Counted from the stretch's first letter, positions 8,536 through 18,135 are shown. The stretch is DNA of 64,000 nt from Chryseobacterium sp. G0186 (GCF_003815675.1 NZ_CP033918.1:4526001-4590000); one strand, 5' to 3'. Made by a program: numbers and translations. Notes: generated by a model not told the origin, from the letters alone.

Positions 8536-9813
8536 ATGAAATTCAACATAAATAAAATCACAATTGTAACAGTGATAACTGTTTTAATATTTGCATTTTC
8601 CGCTTGCAATAATCAGAAAGATGGAAATGGGCAGAACTAGGAAGCAAAAGAAATTCAAAGAGAAGAAGCCGAGGAAGAAGTACCAACCATTGCCACTCTT
8701 TCAGAGGAACAATTAAAGATAGTTGGAATAAAAATAGGCACAATAGAACAAAGAGAGCTGTCTGCAACTATCAAAGCAAATGGAAATCTGAATGTTCCTA
8801 ATAACAACAAAGCCAACGCTACAACTTTATATGGTGGAGTGATAAGAACATTGAAAGTTCAAATTGGGGATTATGTTAGAAAGGGTGAAATAATAGCAAC
8901 TATTGCCAATCCGCAGTTTATACAATTACAGGAAGAATATTTGAGTGTAGTAAGTAAGATAACTTTTGCAGAGCAAGAGCTATCAAGACAAAAAGAGTTA
9001 AATGAAGGAAATGCTGGCGCAAAGAAAAATTTACAAAGTGCAACAGCCGAATTGAACAGCCTTCGTACTCGAAAAGCGTCTTTACATCAACAACTACAAT
9101 TAATGGGCATCAATCCCAGCACCTTATCAAACAGTAATTTGAAATCTGCTCTGACAGTAATTAGTCCTTTAAATGGCACAGTAAGTAATGTTTACGCTAA
9201 AATTGGAAGTTATGTAGATGTTTCTTCGCCGGTAATTGAAATAGTAGATAACAGCTCATTACATTTGGATTTACAAGTATTCGAAAAAGATTTACCACAA
9301 ATAAAAATCGGGCAAACTATTCATTTTAGATTGACAAATAATCCAACCACAGAATATGAGGCTACGGTTTTCAATATCGGTTCATCTTTTCAAAACGAGA
9401 GTAAAACTATTGCTGTACGTTGTCGTATAAAAGGTAGTAAAATTGGTTTAATTGATGGAATGAACATAACAGGGGTTGTAAGCTTAAGCAATGTAACTAC
9501 ACCTGCTGTTCCCAATGATGCCATCGTAAATACTGATGGTAAATATTATATTTTCGTACAAACCGATAAAAAAGCAGAAGAGCATCACGAAGAAGGTAAA
9601 GAAGAAGAAAATCATAAAGATGCTGATAAAAATGAAAAGGAAGATAAGGCAAGTATAAATTTTGAAAAAATAGAAATATTGAAAGGGGTATCTGATATGG
9701 GGTATACCGCAATTACTTTTATCAAACAAGTTCCTGCCAATCCAAAAATCGTTGTAAAAGGAGCATTTTTTGTAAATGCAAAATTATCTAATGCAGGAGA
9801 AGACGAAGATTAA
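8536..9813 (+). pseudogene. RND periplasmic adaptor (CusB/CzcB type) interrupted by an in-frame TAG
   Basis: Reading from ATG 8536 gives a lipoprotein leader (ITVLIFAFSACNN) and then, at codon 35, TAG (8638-8640). The same frame continues without break for 390 more codons as a typical membrane-fusion protein: barrel, lipoyl half (GDYVRKGEIIATIANPQFI), helical hairpin, second lipoyl half and a His/Glu-rich C-terminal metal-binding stretch (HHEEGKEEENHKDADKNEKE). Changing only TAG to a sense codon such as CAG restores about 425 residues. Internal starts such as GTG 8839 would lack the leader and the first 100 residues. It belongs between the pump and the P-type ATPase in one operon. A real nonsense mutation or a sequencing error are both possible. 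Confidence 0.85.
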
Positions 9814-9830
9814 CCAATAATAACTAAACG

Positions 9831-11876
9831 ATGATAAATACAGATAAAAATCACAAGCATATTTATGATGCGCAGGGCAAGCAACTCTGCTGCACGGAGG
9901 AAAACAAAAACGATGCCCAAACAAATACAGGGCAGAGTACTGATAATGTTTGTTGCTCAACGGATGAAAAAGTTAATCAAAAGAGCAATGAACGAAGTGA
10001 AGCTGTTGATAAAAACAGCGTTATAAAAATGTTTTTACCAGGAATTATTTCTTTGGTACTATTGCTAATTGCTATTTACTTAGACAATGTCTTGAAACCT
10101 GAATGGTTTCAAGGTTGGGTAAGAACTGTTTGGTATATAATAGCTTATGCACCAGTCGGATTTCCTGTAATTAAAGAAGCTTTTGAAAGTATTGGTAAAG
10201 GCGATGTTTTTTCAGAATTTTTGCTGATGAGTATTGCTACTATTGGAGCCTTTACCATTGGTGAATACCCCGAGGGTGTTGCTGTAATGCTGTTTTATGC
10301 TGTTGGTGAAGTCTTTCAGTCATTAGCAGTAAAGAGAGCTAAAACAAATATCAAATCTTTACTCGACCAACGTCCTGATGAAGTAACCATTTTACAAGGC
10401 ACTCAAACAAAAGTTGTAAAAGCTGAAACAGTTACTATTGGAGAGATAATACAATTGAAGCCTGGAGAAAAGTTAGGATTGGACGGAGAATTATTGTCCG
10501 AAGCTGCATCTTTCAATACAGCAGCTCTTACGGGTGAGAGCAAGCCTGACACTAAATCAAAAGGTGAAACGGTACTGGCAGGGATGATAAACTTAAATAC
10601 CGTTTCACAGGTAAAAGTGACAACCGCCTATACGGATAGTAAACTAAGTAAAATTTTAGAACTGGTACAAAACGCTACTTCTCAAAAAGCTCCTACAGAA
10701 TTATTCATCAGAAAATTTGCAAAAGTATATACACCAATTGTAGTGCTGTTAGCTATTCTAATTACAGCATTGCCCTACTTCTTTGTAGAAAATTATGTGT
10801 TCAGCCAATGGTTGTATCGTGCTTTGGTATTCCTTGTTATCTCTTGCCCTTGTGCATTGGTAATAAGTATTCCTTTAGGCTACTTTGGCGGAATTGGGGC
10901 AGCGAGTAAAAATGGAATATTGGTTAAGGGAAGCAACTTTTTGGATGTTCTTGCCAGCATACAAAATGTAGTAATGGATAAGACAGGTACAATGACGGAG
11001 GGCGTATTTAAAGTTCAGGAAGTTGTATTTGACAAGGCATTTGATGAGAAAGAAATTTTAGAAATGGTCAATGCTTTGGAAAGCCATAGTAGCCACCCCG
11101 TAGCAACTGCCATTCAAGAATATGTAGGCGATGTAAACCACAATATCCCATTAGAAAATATAGAGGAAATTGCAGGACACGGACTAAAGGCTAATGTAAA
11201 TGGGAAAGAATTATTGGTAGGGAATTTTAAGCTGATGGATAAATTTTCTATTACTTATGACATAGACCCGAACAGCATTGTCTACACGGTAATCGCAGTG
11301 GCTTATGATAGAAAGTTTGTTGGTTACATTACCATTGCGGACAGCATAAAAGAAGACGCACAGGAAACCATAAATCTATTGCATAAGCTCAATGTTAAAG
11401 CTACTATGCTTAGCGGAGATAAAAGTACGGTTGTAAAGTATGTAGCGGAACAGTTGGGGATAGATAATGCTTTCGGAGATTTATTGCCTGAAGATAAAGT
11501 AAACAGAGTTAAAGAAATTAAAGCCAAAGGCGGAAGCGTTGCTTTTGTTGGCGACGGTGTAAACGATGCGCCTGTTGTGGCTTTGAGCGATGCGGGTATT
11601 GCAATGGGCGGTTTGGGAAGCGATGCGACCATTGAAACGGCAGATGTGGTAATACAAGACGACAAACCGAGTAAAATACCTATGGCAATCAATATAGGCA
11701 AGCAGACAAAGAAAATCGTTTGGCAAAATATAGCTTTAGCATTCGGAGTAAAAGCTATTGTACTAGTTTTGGGAGCTGGGGGCTTAGCGACTATGTGGGA
11801 AGCTGTTTTTGCAGATGTTGGGGTTGCCTTATTAGCTATACTAAACGCAGTAAGGATACAGCGGATGAAATTTTAA
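9831..11876 (+). CDS. P1B-type heavy-metal ATPase, CPC class (Zn/Cd/Pb-like)
   Basis: A 681-residue metal-exporting ATPase. The N-terminus lacks an HMA domain and instead carries a His/Cys stretch (HKHIYDAQGKQLCC, then VCCSTDEK) that probably samples metal. Eight membrane helices are visible. The metal-site helix has SCPCALVISIPLGYFGG, the phosphorylation loop DKTGTMTEG, and the hinge GDGVNDAPVVALSDAGIAMG. The CPC plus ISIPLG context resembles ZntA/CadA P1B-2 pumps more than copper pumps. It starts 18 bases after the interrupted adaptor, so it is probably in the same operon and gives cytosolic Zn/Cd/Pb efflux. It may be the only working exporter of that operon. Confidence 0.88.
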   Translation: MINTDKNHKHIYDAQGKQLCCTEENKNDAQTNTGQSTDNVCCSTDEKVNQKSNERSEAVDKNSVIKMFLPGIISLVLLLIAIYLDNVLKPEWFQGWVRTVWYIIAYAPVGFPVIKEAFESIGKGDVFSEFLLMSIATIGAFTIGEYPEGVAVMLFYAVGEVFQSLAVKRAKTNIKSLLDQRPDEVTILQGTQTKVVKAETVTIGEIIQLKPGEKLGLDGELLSEAASFNTAALTGESKPDTKSKGETVLAGMINLNTVSQVKVTTAYTDSKLSKILELVQNATSQKAPTELFIRKFAKVYTPIVVLLAILITALPYFFVENYVFSQWLYRALVFLVISCPCALVISIPLGYFGGIGAASKNGILVKGSNFLDVLASIQNVVMDKTGTMTEGVFKVQEVVFDKAFDEKEILEMVNALESHSSHPVATAIQEYVGDVNHNIPLENIEEIAGHGLKANVNGKELLVGNFKLMDKFSITYDIDPNSIVYTVIAVAYDRKFVGYITIADSIKEDAQETINLLHKLNVKATMLSGDKSTVVKYVAEQLGIDNAFGDLLPEDKVNRVKEIKAKGGSVAFVGDGVNDAPVVALSDAGIAMGGLGSDATIETADVVIQDDKPSKIPMAINIGKQTKKIVWQNIALAFGVKAIVLVLGAGGLATMWEAVFADVGVALLAILNAVRIQRMKF

Positions 11877-12211
11877 GATTAGAACATCCTAATGATGAAT
11901 AAAACAGACAATTCGTAAGAAAGGCAAAAGTTATCAAATGTCAATTTGTCGAAGGAGAAGAAGAAGAAGAAAAGACCTTCGCTCTTTATGATACTTTTTG
12001 GGATATTTTTTAGCTCTGTGTCTTATTGCTTTGATATACATAAAATTAGACACTATTATATCTATCCCTATCACTAAAAATGGACTTATTAGTTCTGTAT
12101 CGAGCAAAAACCAAAGTTCCAAAAGAGAAACCCGAAAATGCAAATTTCTTTCAAATATGACAGTATTTGGGCTTCTCTATTATTGTTTAAAAAATAGATT
12201 TAGGATAACGG
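11877..12211. other. Gap with no convincing gene
   Basis: The 335 bases between the P-type ATPase and rteC hold an AGA-rich purine run (about 11951-11970) and short open frames on both strands. One is a 73-codon plus-strand frame (11998-12219) with a hydrophobic start that overlaps rteC. None has a recognisable domain. It may be a scar of module joining. Confidence 0.4.
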
Positions 12212-13036
12212 ATGGATAAATTTTATAACGAAACGCTGGCTAAGCTGGAAAACGAAATCAAAGAATTTGAGATTGAAGCAGACTGTTCGATAGAACGCAT
12301 TGAAGCAGTTATACAACTTATTATCAAATGTTTATTCGACGTAAAAAAATATATTTTAAAAAGAGGATTTAAGAATGTTGATGAAGAAATTCGCTTTTTT
12401 AAATATCAAAAGCCAATTATCGTTTCAAAGCTCATCTATTATAATGCCATCTATAAAATCGAAACGAGAAGACCGTATGGAAATAAGCGTACCAAGAAAT
12501 ATTTTGTCAAAGAACTGAAAAAGCTAAAAAGGTTCTTTGAAAATAACCTTGATTTTTATAAGTATTACCGTAGCAATAATTCTTTCTTTGACGAACAATT
12601 TTTTGTACGTGGCAAGCACGATATAAGACTATGGTTAGACACTTTTTATTTTGAGGCAGACCATCGCTTTTCTACTTCGCACGATTATAAGGTTGCCAAG
12701 ATAATTGCTAATGACCTGATACAGGTATATTTGGAAGACAGGTTAAATAACATCAACGTTAAAAAGGTTTCAGATAATTCGTTGATATGGACAGCAAGCA
12801 AAACTGCACTCACGGAACTCATTTATGCACTGTACTCCCACGGTGCATTTAACAATGGGAATACAGAAATAAAATTGATAGCCAAAACGTTTGAAGATGC
12901 CTTCAATATTGAGTTAGGCGACTTTTACCATACGTTTATGGAACTTAAAGCCCGCAAAATAAACCGAACGAAATTCCTCGACAGGCTGTGTGAAGCACTG
13001 ATAAAGAAAATGGACGAACAAGATGAAAAACAGTAA
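12212..13036 (+). CDS. rteC: RteC-like regulator of a CTnDOT-type conjugative element
   Basis: A 274-residue helical protein matching the RteC domain family. The conserved C-terminal part reads HTFMELKARKINRTKFLDRL followed by CEALIKKMDE, and the middle has the ALTELIYALYSHGAFN block. In Bacteroides CTnDOT, RteC is activated through RteA/RteB and switches on the excision operon. No rteA/rteB, integrase, exc or tra gene is visible here, so it is an isolated part. Its presence marks the surrounding metal genes as cargo or debris of an integrative conjugative element. Small RteC-domain proteins also act as stand-alone cargo regulators in Flavobacteriia, so control of excision is not assured. Confidence 0.8.
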   Translation: MDKFYNETLAKLENEIKEFEIEADCSIERIEAVIQLIIKCLFDVKKYILKRGFKNVDEEIRFFKYQKPIIVSKLIYYNAIYKIETRRPYGNKRTKKYFVKELKKLKRFFENNLDFYKYYRSNNSFFDEQFFVRGKHDIRLWLDTFYFEADHRFSTSHDYKVAKIIANDLIQVYLEDRLNNINVKKVSDNSLIWTASKTALTELIYALYSHGAFNNGNTEIKLIAKTFEDAFNIELGDFYHTFMELKARKINRTKFLDRLCEALIKKMDEQDEKQ

Positions 13037-13151
13037 GTATATATGTACACAGGCTTTATTCCTCTTGGCAAGAAGTCAGAGTAATTAAACTTAAATTGTA
13101 AATTTGTTTATTGCTTATGTATTAAATACTAAACGTAGTCAGTAAATAAAT

Positions 13152-13715
13152 ATGAATACAATCTTTATTAAAAATATGGTTTGCGACCGTTGCATTATGG
13201 TGGTACAAAACGAATTGGAAAAACTGGGATTAGATGCTAAAAATATAAAACTGGGCGAAGTTATTCTTTCCAAAGAAATAACATCTCTGGAAAAAGAGAA
13301 TTTGTCCAAAACTTTAGAGCCATTAGGATTTGAAGTAATTGACGATAAAAAAGGCAGGATAATAGAAAAGATAAAGAACATTATCATTGACCTGGTACAC
13401 CATCAGGATAGTGATGTAAAAACCAACCTTTCCGATGTATTGAGTGACAAATTGCATCACGATTACAATTACCTGTCCAATCTGTTTTCAGAGGTAGAGG
13501 GTACAACCATTGAAAAATACTTTATCGCCCAAAAGGTGGAGAAAGTCAAAGAATTGTTGGTGTATGATGAGTTGTCATTAAGTGAGATTGCGAACCGCCT
13601 AAATTATTCGAGCGTGGCATATTTGAGTAACCAGTTTAAAAAAGTTACCGGGCTAACACCAAGCCATTTCAAACAGATTAAAGAGGATAAAAGAAAACCG
13701 TTGGATAAAGTGTAA
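13152..13715 (+). CDS. AraC-type regulator with an N-terminal HMA-like metal domain
   Basis: A 187-residue regulator. Residues 1-65 resemble a heavy-metal-associated domain (IKNMVCDRCIMVVQNELEKLG, with CxxC at 10-13, and a GFEVIDDKKG end). Residues about 95-180 are an AraC/XylS DNA-binding domain with two helix-turn-helices (LSLSEIANRLNYSSVAYLSN, FKKVTGLTPSHF). The build suggests a sensor that binds Cu(I) or a similar ion directly. It stands 89 bases upstream of copA and is the likely regulator of the copper block. This architecture is recurrent in Bacteroidota copper loci. Confidence 0.85.
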   Translation: MNTIFIKNMVCDRCIMVVQNELEKLGLDAKNIKLGEVILSKEITSLEKENLSKTLEPLGFEVIDDKKGRIIEKIKNIIIDLVHHQDSDVKTNLSDVLSDKLHHDYNYLSNLFSEVEGTTIEKYFIAQKVEKVKELLVYDELSLSEIANRLNYSSVAYLSNQFKKVTGLTPSHFKQIKEDKRKPLDKV

Positions 13716-13803
13716 GTAAATCTTACAAATCAAATCCAAAATTTCACAACAGTACCCATAAATATAATAGCCAATTTTGTATTGTAAATTAAAGCAGGCA
13801 AAT

Positions 13804-16215
13804 ATGGCGACAAACAGAGAAAATATATACATTCCATTGGAGGATGTAGAAAGCGAACACTGTGCATTAATCGTTGAAAAGGGATTGGCACAGGTAAAAG
13901 GCGTAGAAACCCATAAAGTAGAGCTGAACAACCGAAGGGCAGCGATTACAGTAGATAGCAATGAAACCGTAGGCGAGGCTGTTAAGGCAATTAAAGATTT
14001 AGGTTACGGAGTTCCTACGGTTAAAAGTGCTTTTCCGGTATTGGGCATGACCTGTGCATCCTGTGCGGGCAGTGCCGAAAGCATTGTGAAATACCAACCG
14101 GGAGTAGTTAATGCTTCCGTGAACTTTGCAACGGGCAATCTTACCGTGGAATATCTGCCCAATATGACCGATGCCTCCACCCTGCAAAAAGCGGTTCAGG
14201 GAGTAGGTTACGACCTATTGATTGAAGACGAAACCAAGCAGCAGGAAACGCTCGAAGCCATCCACGAAAAGAAATTCCGAACCTTGAAAAACAAGACCAT
14301 TTGGGCAATTATCCTTTCCCTGCCCGTGGTAATCATAGGAATGTTCTTTATGGATATGCCCTATGCAGACCCGATAATGTGGCTCTTTTCCACGCCCGTT
14401 GTAATATGGTTGGGCAGGGATTTTTTTGTAAACGCTTGGAAGCAGGCAAAGCACCGTTCCGCCAATATGGATACGCTGGTGGCATTGAGTACAGGTATTG
14501 CCTACCTGTTCAGTGTTTTCAATATGCTGTTTGCCGACTTTTGGCATCAACGGGGACTGCATGCTCACGTATATTTTGAAGCGGCTGCCGTTATTATCGC
14601 ATTCATCCTCTTGGGAAAACTGCTGGAAGAAAGAGCCAAAGGCAACACCTCTTCAGCCATTAAGAAGCTGATGGGCTTGCAGCCAAAAACGGTCATCGTG
14701 GTACAGGCGGACGGAACGGAAAAGCAGACCGCTATCGAAGACGTAAGCGCAGGCGATGTGATACTCGTAAAGCCCGGTGAAAAGATTGCGGTAGACGGCA
14801 TGGTCATATCGGGCAATTCGTATGTGGACGAAAGCATGTTAAGCGGTGAGCCTGTACCTGTATTGAAAAAAGAAAAAGAAAAAGTATTTGCAGGAACGAT
14901 TAACCAAAAAGGCAGCTTCCGGTTCAGGGCGGTAAAAGTGGGCAAAGAAACCATGCTTGCCCACATCATCAAAAGGGTGCAGGATGCACAGGGAAGCAAA
15001 GCACCCGTACAGAAACTGGTCGATAGGATTGCGGGCATCTTTGTTCCCACAGTGATAGGTATTGCCATCCTGACATTTACGCTATGGTTGATTTTGGGAG
15101 GCGAAAACGGGGTTGTTCAAGGTCTGTTGGCAGCCGTTACGGTATTGGTCATTGCCTGCCCCTGTGCTTTAGGCTTAGCGACACCCACCGCTATTATGGT
15201 AGGCGTTGGTAAAGGTGCTGAAAATGGCATTTTGATAAAGGATGCCGAAAGTTTGGAACTGGCCAAAAAAGTAAATGCCATCGTTTTGGACAAAACCGGA
15301 ACCATCACCGAGGGAAGACCACAGGTAACGGGCATTAAATGGCTGAACAATGAGGACACTGCAAAAGAAATCCTTTTGAGCATCGAAAAGCAATCCGAGC
15401 ATCCATTGGCAGAAGCCGTAGTGAAGCATCTTGGCGATGTAGCGACCACCTCTTTATCCATGTTCGACAGCATTACGGGCAAAGGCGCAAAAGCAGACCA
15501 TGACAACGAAACCTATTATGTAGGCAACAAAAAGCTATTGGCAGAAAACAACATTGCCATTGCCGGAGAATTACAAGACCAGGCCGAAGAATGGGGCAAA
15601 CAGTCTAAAACCGTTATCTGGTTTGCAAACAGCAAAAAGGCTCTTGCTGTAATCGCTATCGCCGATAAGATTAAGGAAACATCGGTGCAGGCTATCCGGG
15701 AAATGCAGGAAATGGGCATTGACCTGTATATGCTGACCGGAGATAATGAAGCTACCGCTAAAGCCATTGCGGAGCAGACAGGCATCAAGCATTACAAAGC
15801 CGAAGTTTTGCCACAGCACAAAGCCGACTTTGTGAAAGAACTGCAAAGTAAAGGAAAGGTAGTGGCAATGGTGGGCGATGGTATCAACGACAGCACCGCA
15901 TTGGCAACAGCCGATGTAAGTATCGCAATGGGCAAAGGCAGCGACATCGCAATGGACGTAGCCAAGATGACCATCATTTCGTCCGACCTGACCAAGATAC
16001 CGCAGGCAATACGCTTGTCCAAACAGACCGTAGCCACCATCAAGCAAAACCTGTTCTGGGCGTTTATCTACAACGTAATCGGCATTCCGGTAGCGGCAGG
16101 CATCCTTTACCCTGTTAACGGCTTCCTGCTCAACCCGATGATTGCGGGTGCGGCAATGGCATTGAGCAGCGTGAGCGTGGTCAGTAACAGCCTGCGGTTG
16201 AAGTGGAAGAAATAA
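13804..16215 (+). CDS. copA: Copper-exporting P1B-1 ATPase CopA
   Basis: An 803-residue Cu(I) exporter. Two N-terminal HMA folds are present. The first has lost its ligands (SEHCALIVEKGLAQVKG, a single Cys); the second is intact (GMTCASCAGSAESIVK). Eight membrane helices surround ACPCALGLATPTAIMVG, DKTGTITEGRP and GDGINDSTALATADVSIAMG, all typical of CopA. I chose ATG 13804 (MATNREN) over an upstream in-frame TTG at 13777 that precedes any sensible leader. The gene is clearly more GC-rich than the 1-12 kb genes, with many GCC/CTG/ACC codons, and suggests a different donor. A copper chaperone follows at 16315. Confidence 0.93.
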   Translation: MATNRENIYIPLEDVESEHCALIVEKGLAQVKGVETHKVELNNRRAAITVDSNETVGEAVKAIKDLGYGVPTVKSAFPVLGMTCASCAGSAESIVKYQPGVVNASVNFATGNLTVEYLPNMTDASTLQKAVQGVGYDLLIEDETKQQETLEAIHEKKFRTLKNKTIWAIILSLPVVIIGMFFMDMPYADPIMWLFSTPVVIWLGRDFFVNAWKQAKHRSANMDTLVALSTGIAYLFSVFNMLFADFWHQRGLHAHVYFEAAAVIIAFILLGKLLEERAKGNTSSAIKKLMGLQPKTVIVVQADGTEKQTAIEDVSAGDVILVKPGEKIAVDGMVISGNSYVDESMLSGEPVPVLKKEKEKVFAGTINQKGSFRFRAVKVGKETMLAHIIKRVQDAQGSKAPVQKLVDRIAGIFVPTVIGIAILTFTLWLILGGENGVVQGLLAAVTVLVIACPCALGLATPTAIMVGVGKGAENGILIKDAESLELAKKVNAIVLDKTGTITEGRPQVTGIKWLNNEDTAKEILLSIEKQSEHPLAEAVVKHLGDVATTSLSMFDSITGKGAKADHDNETYYVGNKKLLAENNIAIAGELQDQAEEWGKQSKTVIWFANSKKALAVIAIADKIKETSVQAIREMQEMGIDLYMLTGDNEATAKAIAEQTGIKHYKAEVLPQHKADFVKELQSKGKVVAMVGDGINDSTALATADVSIAMGKGSDIAMDVAKMTIISSDLTKIPQAIRLSKQTVATIKQNLFWAFIYNVIGIPVAAGILYPVNGFLLNPMIAGAAMALSSVSVVSNSLRLKWKK

Positions 16216-16314
16216 AACAGTAAATCTCACAAATCAAACAAGAAATTACACAACAATAACTAACTGAATAGTACGGAAATTTGCATTATCAGATAACTCT
16301 AAAATTTGTAAACA

Positions 16315-16536
16315 ATGGAAAATAAACAATTTCAATTCAAGACGAACATCAATTGCGGCGGTTGTATCGCATCTGTAAAGCCGCACTTGGACAAGGCAGA
16401 GGGCATCTGCCATTGGGAAGTGGACACGGCCAACAAGGACAAGGTACTTACCGTGAAGTCCGAGGGCATTACCGAGCAGGAAGTAATATCGACCGTGCAA
16501 AAGGCAGGCTTCAAAATAGAACCTTTGGATGCCTAA
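16315..16536 (+). CDS. Small copper chaperone, HMA domain
   Basis: A 73-residue single HMA domain (CopZ-like). The metal loop is FKTNINCGGCIASVKPHLD (CxxC), then a VDTANKDKVLTVKSEG strand and the GFKIEPLDA end. It probably carries Cu(I) in the cytosol to CopA encoded 100 bases upstream. The start is the first ATG after an AT-rich leader. A hairpin at 16552-16608 follows, so it probably ends a short transcript. Confidence 0.88.
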   Translation: MENKQFQFKTNINCGGCIASVKPHLDKAEGICHWEVDTANKDKVLTVKSEGITEQEVISTVQKAGFKIEPLDA

Positions 16537-16551
16537 GCCAGCAACTTTTTG

Positions 16552-16608
16552 AAATGCCCTTTTTCCGACCGAATTTCCATGAGGTTGGGTTGATGAAAAA
16601 GGGCATTT
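16552..16608 (+). terminator. Long-loop hairpin after the chaperone gene
   Basis: Perfect 14-bp inverted repeat: AAATGCCCTTTTTC (16552-16565) and GAAAAAGGGCATTT (16595-16608), 29-nt loop. It is followed by ATTTTATC, not a clean T run, so it is a probable but not ideal terminator. Confidence 0.55.
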
Positions 16609-16721
16609 TATCAATTCTGAAAAAAGGCGATAGGTTATTGCGTATATGGCATTATTTTTCCATATAGCAAAAAAAACGTAAAACTATATAAAAAACCAAT
16701 CTAATTTGTAACTTTGTTGCG

Positions 16722-17108
16722 TTGAAAAATTATAGAATACATATAGGCATTTTGACATTGTTCTGTTTGGTTTTCTTTATGATGCCAAGTCAGAGCTATG
16801 CCTGTTCCAAAAATTCAACAAAGACCGAGCAGTCTTCCTGCTCAAAGGAGAAATCCAAAAAATCAGAACATAAAAAAGGTTGCAAGAGCAAATCCTGTAA
16901 AAAATGCAAAAGTGACAAATGCGGGGGCGGTTGTTCACACAGCTCTTGCAGGTGCGGTGCTTCAACCACTTCCCTAAATGTCCCAACCATAATCGAATTA
17001 AAGGCAAAAAATCACTTAGCAGCGGCTAAAAAGCACAAATTCGGTTTTAAAGAAGCCTACTATTCTTCGGGCTTTTTCTCCATTTGGCTACCGCCTAAAA
17101 TAAGCTAA
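16722..17108 (+). CDS. Exported Cys/Lys-rich metal-binding protein
   Basis: A 128-residue protein with a signal peptide (IHIGILTLFCLVFFMMPSQSYA). Residues about 28-85 are dense in Cys, Lys and Ser (KKGCKSKSCKKCKSDKCGGG, then CSHSSCRCG), metallothionein-like. The C-terminal part is ordered and ends SIWLPPKIS, the same tail as the protein at 3682-4008. Probably a periplasmic copper or silver buffer. The start codon is TTG or GTG near the -7 element TAACTTTG (about 16711-16718), or the ATG just inside, since codon 1 is not ATG; the exact start is uncertain. Confidence 0.6.
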   Translation: MKNYRIHIGILTLFCLVFFMMPSQSYACSKNSTKTEQSSCSKEKSKKSEHKKGCKSKSCKKCKSDKCGGGCSHSSCRCGASTTSLNVPTIIELKAKNHLAAAKKHKFGFKEAYYSSGFFSIWLPPKIS

Positions 17109-17245
17109 AACTATGGCCTGATAGCCATAGGTGTGTCCTGTCAGAAGCTGTTCCGGCTTTTGCAAATCCCCTATTTGTATCATTTATTCAAAATTTAAAA
17201 CAGAAATGGGTTTATCAATCCCCCGTTTCTCAAAATGTAATTATT

Positions 17246-18121
17246 ATGAAATCATTATCAAAAATAGTGATGGTAATCGCCGTATTACTATCATCAATAA
17301 ACGGCTTCGCACAAATCAAGAATGCGAAAACAGAAACCGTAAAGATTTACGGCAATTGTGGTATATGCAAAACCACCATCGAAAAAGCAGGTAACGTAAA
17401 AAAGGTAGCCAGTGTTGACTGGAACAAAGATACCAAGATGGCTACGCTCACCTATGACGGCGACAAAACAAATCAGGATGAAATCCTGAAACGTATCGCT
17501 TTGGCTGGTTATGACAGTGAGAAGTTCCGTGCGCCGGATGACGTATATGCTAAACTGGCTGGTTGCTGCCAGTATGATAGACCAGTGAAGACGGTTGCCA
17601 AAAACAAGGAGGCGGGAATGGACATGAATGCCGGACATGGCAATCACGACCATAGCCAAATGGCAGCTAACAAAGATGCAGCCCAAAACCAATCACAGCT
17701 AAAGGCTGTATTTGACAACTACTTTTCAGTGAAAGATGCTTTGATAAAAACCGATGCGGCGACCGCATCTGCCAAAGCCGCTGAATTGGCTGCATCCCTT
17801 AAAGCAGTCGATATGAATAAGCTATCGGCAGAGGAACATACGGCTTGGATGAAAGTGATGCAGGACTTGACGGCCAATGCGGAAAGCATTTCAAAATCAA
17901 AAGATGTTGCAAAACAAAGAAGTGCTTTTGCGGCACTTTCGGAAAGCATCTACACACTTGCCAAAGTTTCTAAACAGGACACCCCCGTTTATTACCAGCA
18001 CTGCCCTATGTACAATGGAGGTAAGGGAGCCAATTGGCTAAGTAAAGAGAATGCGGTTAAAAATCCATATTACGGCTCACAGATGCTTACCTGCGGCAGT
18101 ACCGTTGAAACCATTAAATAA
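17246..18121 (+). CDS. Exported HMA-DUF3347 protein (copper-binding)
   Basis: A 291-residue secreted protein. The signal peptide ends FAQ (about residue 22). An HMA domain follows with IYGNCGICKTTIEKA (CxxC), then a CC pair, a His/Met linker (GMDMNAGHGNHDHSQM) and a C-terminal DUF3347 domain with YYQHCPMYNGGKGANWLSK and NPYYGSQMLTCGS. DUF3347 proteins accompany Cus-type efflux in Bacteroidota and the HCPM...MLTCG residues are likely copper ligands. Probably a periplasmic copper carrier delivering to the CusBA system. A smaller DUF3347 lipoprotein lies at 20587. It ends 14 bases before the next gene. Confidence 0.82.
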   Translation: MKSLSKIVMVIAVLLSSINGFAQIKNAKTETVKIYGNCGICKTTIEKAGNVKKVASVDWNKDTKMATLTYDGDKTNQDEILKRIALAGYDSEKFRAPDDVYAKLAGCCQYDRPVKTVAKNKEAGMDMNAGHGNHDHSQMAANKDAAQNQSQLKAVFDNYFSVKDALIKTDAATASAKAAELAASLKAVDMNKLSAEEHTAWMKVMQDLTANAESISKSKDVAKQRSAFAALSESIYTLAKVSKQDTPVYYQHCPMYNGGKGANWLSKENAVKNPYYGSQMLTCGSTVETIK

Positions 18122-18135
18122 CAGGTCTGAAAGCT

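Noticed and set aside
11998..12219. 73-codon frame before rteC
   Set aside because: It overlaps the rteC start and has no recognisable domain; left as part of a gap.
13777..13803. Upstream TTG start for copA
   Set aside because: The added residues (YCKLKQAN) precede a normal ATG with a fitting leader, and TTG starts are rare.
15571..16230. 219-codon open frame on the minus strand
   Set aside because: It lies wholly opposite copA, is rich in Cys/His/Gln typical of antisense shadows, and has no domain or leader.
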